Assembly (NCBI GenBank): GCA_031761405.1
Contig: JASEVX010000007.1
Coordinates: forward strand, 27,368,859 to 27,432,858
From: Serripes groenlandicus
Taxonomy: Eukaryota > Mollusca > Bivalvia > Cardiida > Cardiidae
Direction of reading: 5' to 3'
DNA length: 64,000 bases
Shown: piece by piece, positions 30,206-43,800 of the stretch
Position numbering within the stretch: position 1 is the stretch's first letter
Layout: every line of letters begins with the position of its first letter
Made by a program: the position numbers and the translations under genes
Notes under the pieces: generated by a model
Databases searched by the model: none
What the model was told of the DNA's origin: nothing
Seen by the model: only the letters and a program-made list of their open reading frames with translations

Positions 30206-30477
30206 TATTATCAATATTAGTCTACTGTAGAATGGTTAACAGTGGTTGTTATTAAAACACTGATGAATGATGTGTATACATTTATCATTTATGAAATCGT
30301 CAGATATCGTTCTTGTTTGTGGGGGTCCAAGAACAATACCGAACATTAACGACTTCGGACGGAAATCGCCGAGCGTATATACATACATGTACAATTAATA
30401 AGAACCGACCTCTTACAGGAAACACTGCTCACATTAGGGATGTTCTACGTTAACAATTTAAATTTGATTGAGAAATG
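30206..30477. other. Intergenic, no recognised feature
   Basis: Spacer between two MITE-B copies; nothing supported. Confidence 0.35.
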
Positions 30478-30756
30478 TGCCTTTCCGAGAAAAACAATCA
30501 ACATTATGGACACTGCGTAATGTATCAACTCAATTCAGCCTGCGCAGTCCGCGCAGGCTAGGACTGCGCAGGCTAATCCGGGCCGACACATTCCGCCTCA
30601 GGTGGATAGAGGTATAAAGTAATTATTCCTGAAGCAGAAAATCCACATGAGGCAAAAAGTGTCTGTCCGGGTTAGCCTGCTTGGCATACTTAGGCAGATC
30701 CGGTTCGATACTTTACGCAGAGTCCACAATGTTGGTTTTCTCCTGAAACGGCTCAA
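30478..30756 (+). mobile_element. MITE-B, full-length with internal 20-bp duplication
   Basis: CCGAGAAAAACAATCAACAT at the left and GTTGGTTTTCTCCTGAAACG at the right. The GCCTGCGCAGTCC / GGACTGCGCAGGC segment is duplicated as a local palindrome (about 30537-30580). Confidence 0.8.
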
Positions 30757-30879
30757 ATGTTTGATTATTTTACAGTGGTTAGGTCAATGTTACATTTATT
30801 TGAACGCGTTCCTGATCAGACTGATCTGGTAAATGATTGCAACGAACAACCGATATGAACCGCTTTCGCTATACGCTTC

Positions 30880-30975
30880 ACCTTTTCCCACGTACAGACG
30901 CATTCTGGCGCCTCTGCGGCAGACGACTGTTGATGCGCAATTTCTCGATTTGCCAACAAGTTTTAAACGCTGTTT
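30880..30975 (-). mobile_element. TTAA-MITE fragment
   Basis: TTTTCCCACGTACAGACGCA, TGGCGCCTCTGCGGCAGACG; decays after TTGCCAACAAGTTTTAAACG. Confidence 0.5.
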
Positions 30976-31439
30976 GAGAAAAACGATTTCGTTTAAAGAG
31001 ATTGTCCAATTGTTTGCATAGTTAATTTCAAAGGTGATGAACTCCATAGTATAGATAGAAAAGTCAAATTTTTAAAACTGTTCAAAAGTTGTCTTGAAAT
31101 ATTAGAATCGTAATTCTGGGATAAAATTAGAGTTATAAATCTTACTTTCCAGTACAATAAACACATGATATTGATATGTTATGCTTCATTTGTAATTGGT
31201 TGACATACCCAGGAAGCCAAAGTTTGTACATTTTCTCGACTTTCAACATTATTGCAAAAATAGTTTTGAACTATTTTTTTCTAACTTTGTTGTCACTATT
31301 AGCAATATTTGCAGAAGTTTCAACAGTTCAAAATTGTCTCTGATGTAATTATTGACTTTTTTCTTTACCTTCACTGTAAGTATCATTTTCAGAATATTGA
31401 AAGACATACTAAGTTCAGTGGCATTTGCTTTGAAACATT
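30976..31439. other. Intergenic, no recognised feature
   Basis: AT-rich unique-looking sequence without supported genes. Confidence 0.4.
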
Positions 31440-31660
31440 TTAACCCTTTCCCTCATACGACAATTCTGCAGCAGACGACTTTGAACGTATTTTGTCAAAA
31501 AATGGAAAATCTCTATAATTGAATGGATAACCTATGACAAAAAGTGAAAAAACATTGTGGCAAAAGGAGAAATTGCACGTGTTGTGCAATTTCTTCTTTT
31601 GTCACTATGTTTTCAAAAAGCTGTCTGCTGCAGAGGCGTCTATATGAGGGAAAGGGTTAA
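31440..31660 (+). mobile_element. TTAA-MITE, complete (small internal deletion)
   Basis: TTAACCCTTTCCCTCATACG to TATATGAGGGAAAGGGTTAA. An 8-9 bp stretch (AGAAAGCG) of the right subterminal part is missing. Confidence 0.87.
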
Positions 31661-31884
31661 AGAAATAATTGTACAATTAGGAATATTATATGTTTGTATT
31701 TCGGGGTTTAACGTCATTTTTTTTCACCAGTTTTCCTGTCATATCACGCCGACAGAACACTAATGCATGACCCCTTTGATGACGAATCAGTACTAGTCAA
31801 GGTACTCTTGACTAGGAGCACTCCATGGTGACCAACGCGAGCGGGGAAAGAACCCGGCAAGCATTTGCATGGTGTAAAGACTAT

Positions 31885-32060
31885 TTAACCCTTTCCCACA
31901 TACAAACAAATCTGCAGCAGACGTCTTTGTAAACATACCTGATGAAAACTTGGTTACAAAAGGAGAACATGCTCGTTTTGTTCATATTTGGTTGACATGT
32001 TTCCAAAAGGCCGTCTGCTGCAGAGGCGTCAGAAAGCGTCTATATGAGGAAAAGGGTTAA
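31885..32060 (+). mobile_element. TTAA-MITE with internal deletion
   Basis: TTAACCCTTTCCCACATACA, ATCTGCAGCAGACGTC and GGCCGTCTGCTGCAGAGGCG to TATATGAGGAAAAGGGTTAA; about 50 bp of the body is missing. Confidence 0.8.
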
Positions 32061-32658
32061 TTTGGATACAAAGTTAAAACCATTGTAATAAAAGGGAAAC
32101 TTATAATTTGCCCACAATTATTCCAAAAGTCGTGCAATGTGGCGGCGTCGGAAGTCGGTTTAGGAAACGAGGAAATGTATCCAAAAACACAAATTAAGGA
32201 CAAGCTCAGCCAATGCAAACAGTACATGTTTTTGAAAAAACAGATAAGTCTCCAATGACTCATTTTCGTAATATTTTTACCGTTTTGACTCGTATTTGAA
32301 TGACTAATAATTCAGTTTTCAAAACATTCTTTTTGACTATTTAAAAAATTAAAAATAAATCAAATATTTGGTCTGGGGTTTTAACTGTAATATATCCCAT
32401 AAAGCCGAGCCGTACTACTTCAACGGCAGGCTGACTTTGATGTCCAAAATCTGTTAATCTGTTTATTCTCGGTGGATATATTACCCGACCCTCGGGGTCC
32501 GGACTAAAACAGTTTATTATTTTAAGAGTAACATTGTTTTCGTCTCTGATGTCATAATGAGTCAGTAAGACTTGATCCCAAAGAGATAATAGTGCACACG
32601 ATTTCTTTCTCCCTATATATACTTAGGAGATACCCAAGAAATCAACAACAGTGGATGT
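32061..32658. other. Intergenic, weak MITE traces
   Basis: Traces of a decayed MITE at 32070-32150 (AAACCATTGTAATAAAAGGG; AAAAGTCGTGC); otherwise unrecognised. Confidence 0.35.
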
Positions 32659-32745
32659 GTTATCCTTTTCCCACATACAGACACATTTTGACGCAATAGC
32701 AGCAGACGACTTTTGAAAACCTTGTGCCCAAAGGTGAAATTGCTC
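32659..32745 (-). mobile_element. TTAA-MITE fragment
   Basis: TTATCCTTTTCCCACATACA, AGCAGCAGACGACTTTTGAA and AGGTGAAATTGCTCATGATG; second half lost. Another internal piece lies at 32812-32910 (AATGTGGCAACAGGAGAAAT). Confidence 0.55.
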
Positions 32746-33076
32746 ATGATGTTAATATCTCTGGAGCGTGGTTTATATAGTTATAGCTTTTACAACTTCA
32801 AACGCATTTTGTGCATATACAGGAGACACAATTTGAAAACAATGTGGCAACAGGAGAAATTGCTCATTATGACCCATTTCTCATTTTGTCATGATGTTTT
32901 CGGCTATATTTCAACTATATTCAATAATTATTCTTGTATGTGTATTGATTTCCACATCGGTTGCCTAAATATGTCTAAAGTTTGATGCTTGTGTGAAAAA
33001 GTCATTACATGTATGTGGAATATACATTTTTATTTAAATGGATTGAAAAGTTCGTAAAATAGATCTAGAATTTCTT

Positions 33077-33305
33077 TAACCCATTACTTCACACAGACGA
33101 CATTTGACACCTGCCATTGGACACGATTTTTGAAAATATTGCAATAAAAGGTGAAATTGTTCAAATGAGCAATTTCACCTTTTTTTGCAATATGTTCAAC
33201 TCTTTATCAATATAGAACCTTTCAGTTCTCTAGATTGTTGAAATTGTTCGTCTGGTGATTGTAAAGCAGACGACCTTTGAAAAGTCATGTGAAGTAATGG
33301 GTTAA
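33077..33305. mobile_element. TTAA-MITE, variant subfamily with different terminal repeat
   Basis: It is bounded by TTAA with ends CCCATTACTTCACACAGACG and GTCATGTGAAGTAATGGG, a perfect 13 bp terminal inverted repeat distinct from CCCTTTCCC. It keeps the same layout: subterminal CAGACGAC motifs and a central palindrome AAAAGGTGAAATTGTTCAAA / TGAGCAATTTCACCTTTT. Confidence 0.82.
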
Positions 33306-33674
33306 TTTGAAAAAGAGCTTTTCTTTGCTTTCAGCGGTGTATACGATGATATACCACGACGTGTCGCGTCTAAAACCCTTACACTGCTGGCATCGATCGT
33401 GTAAAGCCTGTGCCACTTTTGAAGTCTCTACAGCAGAGCACTTCTTAATACATTGTTGGAAAAAGGAGAAACGGCTGAAAAGGAAAAACAGCCCAATTGC
33501 CCCACAATATATCCCTCTCTATCCAAAAATAATGATTTAAGATTTCTTTACGTTGATATTGAGTCGTAAACTTTGTAACCATTTGAAAAAAGAAATATAT
33601 CAAACGGGAAAAGGATATATACTTTTTATTTAACATTGTGATATATGGAGAAATCGTTTGTTTGGAACATCATC

Positions 33675-33932
33675 TTAACGGCGGAATAGTTGTAGAACGT
33701 CCGCTCCAGGTGCGGGAGATCGCGGGTTCGATCCCCGGTCGAGTTATACCAAAGACAATAAAAATGGTAGTGTTGACTGCCCTCCTTGTCACTAAGGGTT
33801 GTGGGGATAGCATTGCGACTGACTGACTGGTATCAGGTTAAATGGACCAGTAGTACCGGTAATTTACCCAGGAAATGTCGTATTATACCTGACAAATAGT
33901 TGAAAGCGGCGTTAAACAACGCCAACAAACAT
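33675..33932 (+). mobile_element. tRNA-derived SINE
   Basis: Head ACGGCGGAATAGTTGTAGAA, GTGCGGGAGATCGCGGGTTC with an intact B box GGTTCGATCCC. Body GACTGACTGACTGGTATCAG, AATGGACCAGTAGTACCGGT. Tail GTTGAAAGCGGCGTTAAACA then a short AAC-rich end. Confidence 0.85.
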
Positions 33933-33999
33933 CTCATTTTCCCGCGATGTTTCAGTAAAAATCCGTAAAAATCCGTCCAATGTGTTCTGTATCGGAATG

Positions 34000-34219
34000 G
34001 TAAACCTTTACCTGCATGCAAACACATCTGAAACAGGCGAGTTTTAAAACACTGTTGCAAAATAAGAAATAACTCATTATGAGCAATGCTTCGTTTTACC
34101 TTGATGTTTTCAACTCTATTCAATGGTTACAATGTAATTCGTGTAGAATTTACCATAGTTTTGTCAAGATGTTTTCAAGTTCGTCTGCTGCAGATTTGTC
34201 GTATGTGGGAAAGCGTTAA
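34000..34219. mobile_element. TTAA-MITE, diverged
   Basis: CCTTTACCTGCATGCAAACA, GAAACAGGCGAGTTTTAAAA, TCGTCTGCTGCAGATTTGTC and GTATGTGGGAAAGCGTTAA. Confidence 0.62.
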
Positions 34220-34759
34220 TTAATAGAGAAAAAAAAAATATTTCAGCGTTTCTAAGACGGTGTTTGTAAAAATTTCACAGGAAGATACTACAAATCCTGT
34301 TATTGTAATATCGAATAGTACTACATGATCTCGTAATCGTTTGTTTTTCATTCCACTTAGGCAGCGAGAAGTGCCCCGGGCATGCGCACGGAACTCTTTG
34401 TGGGATCAGCATTATCCAATCGGAGGCGGGTATCCCCCGGTATTGAATAAATAATATAATAATGATATGTCAATCAAACGAAATATTTGATTATTTTACA
34501 GAGTCGGTCTGTTTTAATTGCTACAAAAACGAATTTATTCAAATGATCGACTGTATTAACTTAAGATCGCCGTCTCAGATGTAAAGATCGAGATAAGCTT
34601 CAATATATGTTTTTATTTATATTACATGAAATCATAGAGACTCCTTGTTTTGTGCACAGATTAAGATTTCGACTGATAAGCAATTGTGGAAACTGTTTTA
34701 TGAATACGGTGTTATTGTAATAGAAAATTGAAATTACGAAAAGAATAATTACCTTCAAC
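34220..34759 (+). promoter_or_regulatory. Presumed promoter and 5' UTR region of PRDM14
   Basis: Repeat-free sequence just upstream of the first PRDM14 ATG. A GC-richer island at about 34362-34440 contains a CCAAT box (TTATCCAATCGGAGG, about 34433) and GCATGCGCACGGAA, unusual in this AT-rich window. No clear TATA box at a fixed distance. The transcription start is not determinable. Confidence 0.4.
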
Positions 34760-34824
34760 ATGGATCAATTCCAACCAAATATTCTACACTTTATACAGGA
34801 CCGATTTAGACCACAACTTGCGGG
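34760..34824 (+). CDS. PRDM14: PRDM14 exon 1 (start)
   Basis: ATG in TTCAACATGGATCAATTCC. Encodes MDQFQPNILHFIQDRFRPQL plus AG. Donor GGG|GTAAGT. The split Gly codon is completed by exon 2. A further upstream non-coding exon cannot be excluded. Confidence 0.75.
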
Positions 34825-37800
34825 GTAAGTGTTCCGTTTATTAATATGTATTGCTTCTCATATTTGACGCATTTGCAACAGATGACTTTCTTTCTTTTTA
34901 AAGTTGCAAGAAACGGATAAGATGTCCAAAAATAAACAATTTCTTATATTCAATACCATTGTTCTATTATCTTTGTTTTTCGATGTAATTTTTTAGATGT
35001 ATTCAGTGTTTTTCTCCCGGTGTGAATAAGTAAAAAAAGACTGAAACTAAAACTTCATTTTATGTAATCAATTTGTTTAAAAAAAAGTTAAGAAAGATCC
35101 GCGTTTTTTTTTTCCTAATTAAAAGCAAATATATAATTCCAAAGGAAAGGAATGTATTTCTGCCAATCAAATATTTGGGGGAAATGTTATCTTTAATCAA
35201 GCAGTTGATTCATATAAGCTGAAGCACATGCATACATTAAAGCAAGTTTTGTTTCACATTGACTCTTTGAAATGAGCAATCTGATCAGGATGTTATACGA
35301 ACATTTATACTTTGAACAACAATTAAAAGCAAATTTCAATTTCCAACGCAAGGAAGTTTATTCCTGCCAATAATTAATAATTGGGGAAAGGTTTTATCAT
35401 ATTTACATACTGTAACTTTAACCAAGCAGTTGATTAATTTAAGCTGAAGCACATGCATACAATAATGCAAGTTTTGTTTCACATTGACTCTTTTGAAATC
35501 AACAATCTGATCTGGATTTATACGAACATTTATACTTTGAGTTTCTGTGGAACGATTATGACAAAAGACGAATGTTTAAGGAAAAAAATTGGTGGTTATT
35601 ACTATATATAATTTCCAGTATTTTTTTTTATTTGTTCAAATGTTGGAAATAAGTATTGCCTTTGAGATGATGTTGTGTGGAGTACTGGTGTGAGAAAGAC
35701 ATGAAACACGATGAAATACCATTGTAAATGACGTCAAACTCCAACCAATTGATAAAAAAGACAGTTTGTGTTCGTTCCCGGGATGCTTTAAGACTAGTCG
35801 ATGAACAGGGATGTGTTGATTTGTATCTCCGCTATCCGCGAAGTCCCGATGGTCGGTTTTCAGTTTTACATGATTCATATTATTTTTGAAAGTGACTTTA
35901 AATTAAAAGAAATTGTAAAACACGTAATGATAAGTCTATATGCATTCCGTGTTCTCCTTTTTAATATTTTCTATTTGGGGATTTTACAACAAATACATAT
36001 AACCTAGATATATATATAAATATATGTGCCTCGTCCTGTAACATTGGTGTCTTATTGCCTCTCCTTTACGAAACCACATATCCATTTCCCGTATGTAGAC
36101 GCTTTCTGGCGTCTATGAAGATAACAACTTTTGAAAACATCGTGTCAAAAGGAGAAATTGCTTAAAGATGAACAGGCGAAAAACGTGGATTTTTGTTGAA
36201 AGATAAATATAGAACTGTATTAACGATAAACACACTGTGAAAACTCTGACTCACATGAGTCATCACTGTGTGCAAATGCAATAATATCCCAAGTCGCGAA
36301 ACGATGCTCAAGCTACAAAAGCCCATTTCGACAATTAATAAATTGACTATAATGTAAGTCACAACGTTGTGGTGTACTTTCGTTTCCTTATTTATGATTC
36401 CTTCAAGGATGACCAACCTGAACAAGGTTAGGAAATGTGTATTATCCATAGGGCAATCCACCAGTTCCGCGGCCTGTGGGGATTGAACCAATGTCGCCCA
36501 GTTCGAAATCCCACAAACTTATCAGTCTATCACGGCGTATTCGAATATAAAGTAAACGTGGAAAAGAGTTCAAACCTATTTGATTACTTTGCTCCTTTAT
36601 GATTCTGACTCACTGTAAAAAAGAAATAATCAAATTTATATAAAATGATGTAAAATATTTGAGAAGAAGTGCTAAACTCTAGAAGACGGTAAATGCCCTA
36701 TATAAGCATGTTTGTCACCAGTTTTTAAAACGCTGTCAATTGCAGTTGTGTTAAATGTCGTTTCTCCGAATGATGTCATTTACTTTTAAGTTTGATTTTC
36801 ATGCAAGACTCTTACGTTCATTCACTACATTCCAGTTGTATCCACCAAAACCTAACTTAGAAATATATCGAAATACATTTTTGTTTTTTTGTTCATCAGT
36901 TTGGAATTCCCTTCCTTCATATATTCAAAACGCAACGTCTGTTCAGCATTTCAAATCCTAGCATTTACGTTGGATAAAACATCTTAATTCGATGATTAAC
37001 TGTAGTATACTTGTATTTCATGAACCTTTACACAATATTTGGATCTGTGGCTGTTCTACGATACAATAATGGACATAACAATGTGTATGTATAATTGTAA
37101 TATTGAGTTGTTCATATGTAACACACGTTTGTTCATGTTTAATTTTGTTTATGTTTGAGGCCCCCATGGAAGATTGACTTGCATGCATTTACTATGTCAA
37201 ATGAGTGTCATCTCTAAATAAAGCATTATCATTATTATTATTATTATTATTATTTTTATTATTTTTATTATTATTAATAATAATATTATTAATTACTTTT
37301 TTTATTTTTTGTATAACTGTTGATATTGTTTGTAAACCGGAGAGAGATGAATTTACCAATCTATGCAAGTGATTAGACGTGTTAAGATAAGAAACTAAGT
37401 TGGTAATAACTTAATATTAAATTGTAAACATATCAAGGTTTTTACATTATAAAAGCAAACGATGTTCAATTGCCTTACGTCTAGATTTTGTTTCGAATGG
37501 TTCATTGTCCTCGGATACTTGAAGCTTTGTTAAATTCAGTCTCGCTACTATTATTCACGAAATATCCATTTTTTTCGAGTGCAGTGGTCCGAATTATCCA
37601 TTACTATATTCTCGATCAAATAACATTTACAAAATACATTTCAACACATTCGGTAAAAACTCCTGCAAATAACACAAACACAACTTTTATAAATATCTCT
37701 TCCATTGCAGGTTTCCGACTCAACCGTGTTTCCCGTTCGCTTTCCCGCAGTTACATAATTTCATGCAAACCCCGGTACCAGCACATACATCACCGATCAG

Positions 37801-40800
37801 TCCGTCGTCGTTCCCGGTTAAATCTCCCGGACATATCGGGACCCCGTTCCGGTTTAGCCAGGAGGACGTAGACACCGCTCTGTACGGTTATACGAAGGGT
37901 CGAGACAGTATGGCGAGTAGACACGCCGTTTCGGGGATTCGGTCCGAGGACCTGAGCTATGGTGAGTGTAAATTAAACGTATTTTGGGTAATACAACCTT
38001 GAGACTGGTGTAGATCCATATCTACTAGCGAATCCGCTCCATCTAATCTGGACATGCACTGTTTGCTAATTAGTCATAAAGGCTTAAAGAAGTTTATGTC
38101 TATTTAGATACTTTAGAATGGATACGCAGGAATATCCTTTCTAATTGCGCTAAGGACGGTTTACGTAGAGTTACACTCACATATGAGTCGTCCCTCGAGA
38201 AAACTAACATTGTGGACTCTGCGTAAAGTGTAGACCCGGATCAGCCTAAACATGCCGCGCAGGCCTACCCGGATAGACACCTTTCGCCTCCTGTGACTTT
38301 TCTGTTTCAGGAATAACTACTCTATACATCTATACCCCTAAGACGGAATGTGTCGGCCGGATCAGTCTGCGCGGACAGCACAGGCTGATCTGGTCGATAC
38401 ATTACGCAGATGTCTATCGCCGCAGCTGCATCGTGGACTCTGCGTAAAGTATCGACCCGGATCAGCCTAAACATGCCGCGCAGGCTAACCCGGACAGACA
38501 CTTTTCGCCTACTGTGGTTTTTCTGTTTCAGGAATCATTATATCTATCCCCCTGAGACGGAATGTGTCGGCCCGGATTAGCCTGCGCGGACTGCGCAGGC
38601 TGATCTGGGTCGATACATTACGCAGATACCATAATGTTGGTTTTCTCGCGGAACGGCTCATATGTATTAGAACAGTAAATGCATCCCGAATAACCATCTC
38701 TTTTGGATAACCGCGGGTCCGTAACATTTAAGTGCATGGTTAACCCTTTCACACCTGCATACACAGTTTGGCGCATCTGTAGCAGACAATTTTATAAAAA
38801 CATTGTTTGTTGCAAAAGGAGATATTGGTCATAATATTCAATTGCCACCTTTTGCCTTTTCAACACTATCAAAAAGTATGCTTTGGTTATAGAGATTTCC
38901 CCCAATTTGGAAATATATTCAATATCCTTCAAATTTATATTAGAATGGTCGGTGCATTCGGCCCCAGGTGTTTTTGAAAAGGTAGCCAAACGTGTTTCAA
39001 AACTGTCTTTAACATATATGCAGATAAATTATACATTTTTATATAAAATTTTAGAGTAATTATGATATATTTTATGTTTATTTGCTATATTTTATTCAAT
39101 GTTCGCAAATATTTTTTTAATTGTATCAAGTGTTGGCAAATCACACCTGGCGAAGAAATGCAACACCACTGTTTTACACGTTAACGCATAAACAAATACT
39201 GCAGCAGACGACTTTAAAGTTGTCTCAGTGATACGATGCTTTTGAGTACCCACACTATAGGCTTTGCAAAAATAAGACTTAAAAAAATGGCCTTTTATCT
39301 ATCTAGATCTCTTCTGACTAAAACATATTTCCACATGTTCAATATCATTCACAAACAAATAATTGCATACTCATATTCCCTTTTAAAATGACATGCGTTT
39401 ATATGTATTTTCATCAAAGAAAGCACGTATCTTTTAGTGCCGGATTTTAATCTCATAACATTCTGTTCAAGTGTGGCTTTGTAAATTCGTATGTCGTATG
39501 CATTGCTAATCTACTAAGATCTGTCTCTTTAAAGCAGACGGCGTTTTGAAAACATAGTGACAAAAGAAGAAATTGCACAGAACGTGCAATTTCTCCTTTT
39601 GTCACAATGTTTTCCACTTTTAGTCATAGTATGTGCCAGCACCAAACGAGCACTATATATTTATTCTCTGCAAAACTGCATACATGCTTTATACATAGTA
39701 TGTAAATGACGATCTGTCATGCGGGTATATACATTGATATACATTATTTTCTTAGTTTTTTTGGGTTTTTTTTTTTGCTGTTTTTCTTATTCTTCTCCTT
39801 CACAAATCCAACTATGGATAATCTTTAACCTGTATTGTTGTTTGTTTGTATTTCTGTTAATCGTGAAAAATTGTACATGTACTTACAATATCTCCTAGAA
39901 AGGGGGCAATAAAGAAATTGTATTGTATTGTATTGTATTGTATTGGGCGTTTTTCATGTTCTGAAATCCTTATTTGACTACATAACCCTATGTTGTGGGT
40001 ACTCAAAAGAATCGTCTCAGTGAGACGATTCTTTTGAGTACCCCCCACAAAAAGGGTTTGCTTTAATACAAAGAGAGAAATGGTGGGAAAAAGAGCTGAA
40101 TACACATCCTTATATGGACCTCTGTACTAAGATAGTGTAAGTGAGAACGAAACGTTTTATTCTTGAAGTAATTGATTAACTAATCGAACTGGGTGAATTC
40201 GTCGACGTCCCTATCGCCACAAAATGACTGTAATTTCAGAAGAAATGATGTAATCGCACGAACGATATTTGTAACATGTTTGATTAACACTTTCCTGCAT
40301 AAAAAACATCTGCAGTTGAACACTTTATATGAAAAATATGGAGAACAAATTTAAAGTGAAAACATAATAAGAAATTTCTCCTTTTGCCAAAATGTTTCAA
40401 AAGTCGTCTGCTATTGATACCGTTTTACGTCGGAAATAGATTTTTACAAAATAGGACACAATATGAAACCAGGGTAACCGGATTTTAAATAAGGATAATT
40501 TGTACGGATCAGTTCTCCTCAATAAGACACGAATGGTTTCCTAGACTAATTCATGAAAACGTTCTTTTGGGCTCCTGTAATCCTATCACACACTGAAATG
40601 CTTTCTAACGCCTTTGCTGCGAACGAATTTTGAAAACATTGTGACTGAAGGAGAAATTGCTCATCATTATGAACAATTTCTCCTTGTGTCACAATGTTTT
40701 TCAACTTTTTTCAATACTCATTTTCCACTTAAATCTTCAAGATTTTTCTCAGTTTTGTTCAGATGTTCATGTGTTGCATGCGGGAAATAATTTACGAAAC

Positions 40801-43800
40801 AGTTGACTTTTGGCAAATCTGCAATAGAAAATATAAAGGGAATGGGATAGTATTATTCATTTTAGTCATTTATCGTTTATTCTCATTTTCTATTTTTTAA
40901 ATGTTCTAGTACATGTGTATATCAATAATTTAAACATTCATTTTGCTAAGTTTTCAGTTCCTTATACAAATGCCTTTTTTTTTTTACTTTATAATTGTCA
41001 TAGACCAGGCAACGCGTTTAAGGTGACATATCTTTGAAATGCAAATATGGTTTCTCTGCCCCGTTATTCCGTAAATAGATTTCAAAGTGCAATAACCCGT
41101 CGTTGGTGGCCGTATATCGAGAGGGCTTGGCGTGAAACAGTTGTAACTAAAAACCTATTTTGAAAACCCTGCTTTAGGGGCATTTTGACCTTTTTGTAAA
41201 CAATGCAAATGTAAGTGCCATTGCTCAGAACGAGCAATGGCACCTAAATTTCCATTGTTTACGAAGAAAAATGATTTAACGCTTATAAAGACTTTATGGC
41301 AAGGTGATTAACCTTGGTAAAAAATTACCAATTTTAGTTACAACTGTTTCACGCCAAGCCCTCGATATATAACAAACCTTTATTTCAAACTATGCCAAAA
41401 AGACGGTGGTTTTAAGTCAGACCTGTCCGTCCGGCTCGTATGTTCTCAAGCTCCTTGGTTCGAATCCCGTGATGAGTGCCGGGGTCAGCAAATTTGGTTT
41501 TCTTCGTCCTCGGGGTTAGAGAGGGTTATATTTGCATGTATGAAACATATATCGAGAATTATGAATTATTGCAAAATACAATTGCGTTGAAAATGTGCCC
41601 GTCTTCAAAGAAAGACCAGAAAACGGTCAGGAATGTTATTCCAATGACAGTTTTACTTCCTTTTTCCAAATTGATTTTACCTACTGAATTAAACTGGAGT
41701 CTCGATAAAAGAAAATATGTTCTATATTTGAGTAACACTTATTCAGGAATAACTGAAATATCACCCACTTTGGTGGCTTTTAAACAAAAATATCTAATAT
41801 CTCCACACTTTAGCTCAAAATTACAAAGTGGGTTTTCTATTTCTGAAGGATTATTTACACTGTCGTTTTTTACAGGCTATCCGATTTCGTTTTAGTGTAG
41901 GCATAACAGAGCGAACGATCCCTGAACAAAGATCGAAAACAGAAGTTAAACATCTGAACGACGGAGCCGGGCTCTAAGTAAAGATACTGACACATTTCGC
42001 GGCTGTTAAGCCGTTCCGTGATACAGACGACATATGACGCCTTTTTCACAGACGACATTTGAAAACATTGTGGTATAAAGAATAAATTGCTAAAAATGAT
42101 CAGTTTCCCTTTTCGCACAATGTTTCCTACTTTGTATTAAAACGACTCCATTTATATGCCAAATATAGCACCTTTTATAGTAATCATTCTTTAAGCAGAC
42201 GACTGTAAAAACTATTACATTAGAGAAAGGGTTAAATTAAACAAAAAGTGAAAGCTTCCCACTATCAGTCTGTTTAATTTACCACTGGAAACATGAGTTT
42301 CTGTTAATTGCTTACAGTACAACGTGACGAAGACAATAAAACTGCGGCCCCCTTGACAGATATTCTACCGCGACGATTAACACCTTATTAAAATCATAAA
42401 AAAAGTAGTCCAATAATATAATGTTTCCTTTATAGTTGAAGAGAATTATGATTTCGATTGCATAACTGTTGAAAAAGAAAACCATATTTGCATGTTCTTT
42501 GTTGTATCTCAATGGCTTACCAGGGATAATTGTTAAACTTATAGAGATATCTGTCTAGTGTTTCATGATGTTAAGAATATATATTACTTATGTAGAGATA
42601 TCAATTTGATACATAAATATCTCTATTAAATTCGAAGGATGTCTATCAAATATTTCGATGTCTCTAGACATGATATATATCTGTTTAGCCTAACTTTAGA
42701 AATAACAACGTATGAATCATATTTAAGTAAAGAGACGATTAACATAAAGAAAATAAGGTATTAACAATATCCCTGATATGAAAGAACCTTTAACGGCTCT
42801 CCTGTGAAGGTTTTTTGAAAAACAAGTGAACAATGGCTGGAAACTGAGAATACATGTAAAATTAAGTTATAAATATAACAATAAAGCGGGAAAGGATGAG
42901 GAATCCATTGCCTACTACCTCCGGAGGTTTTATAAGTAATGACAATCAATGACGAAACAATTTCCTACTCTTACAGTCTTTGTTATGGTCATATACATTG
43001 TCCATAAACTACCTGCTATATAACACACAATGTGATGACGTTTACCAACTGTACTGTGGCGTAGTCTGATCTGATTATTCTCGGTCGCCATTTTATTGAA
43101 GGTCGGTTTTCTTATGACGTGGTTCATTTAACTCTTTCCCTCATATAGACGCTTTCTGACGCCTCTGCAGCAGACGGCTTTTGGAAAACATAGTGACAAA
43201 AGAAGAAATTGCTCATAACGAGCAATTTCTCCTTTAGCCACAATGTTTTCAACTTTTAGTCATATGTTATCCATTCAATTATAGAGATTTTCCATTTGTT
43301 GACAAAATATGTTCAAAGTCGTCTGCTGCAGAATTGTCGTATGAGGGAAAGGGTTAAACACTTTTCCACATGTAGTAAATTCAGAGCAGATTACATTGAA
43401 AACTTCTGGCAAAAAAAAAGAAAATCTCAATAAATGTAAGCATATTCAATGACTGGAATTTTAAAACATTGTGGCAAAAGGAGAACATGCTCGTTATGAG
43501 CAGCTTCTCATTTAGCCACACTGATTTCTAAAGTCGTCTGCTGCAGGTGTGTCAGAATGCGTCTGCGAGCGCGAACACGGAGGTTATTAAATAGGTCCGC
43601 TAATTAGGTCCTACTCGAAAATCAAACCTCGCAATTAACTCAGTATTATCGTAGGGGAACTCTATAGAAACAGGTGTCCATTTCACCGTCTGGTCTCTCT
43701 GTGTGTTAGGTTGTGTGGGTTTCCACGATACAGACGACATATCACGCTTTTAATTTACCGCAGACGACTTTTCAAAGCATTGTGGGGAATGTGAGAAATT

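Noticed and set aside
31791..31815. Hairpin CTAGTCAAG...CTTGACTAG
   Set aside because: Nine-base arms only; expected by chance at this scale and no second copy seen.
41476..41895. 139-codon ORF in PRDM14 intron 2
   Set aside because: AT-rich, no known motif, no neighbours or splice signals to support it; consistent with chance.
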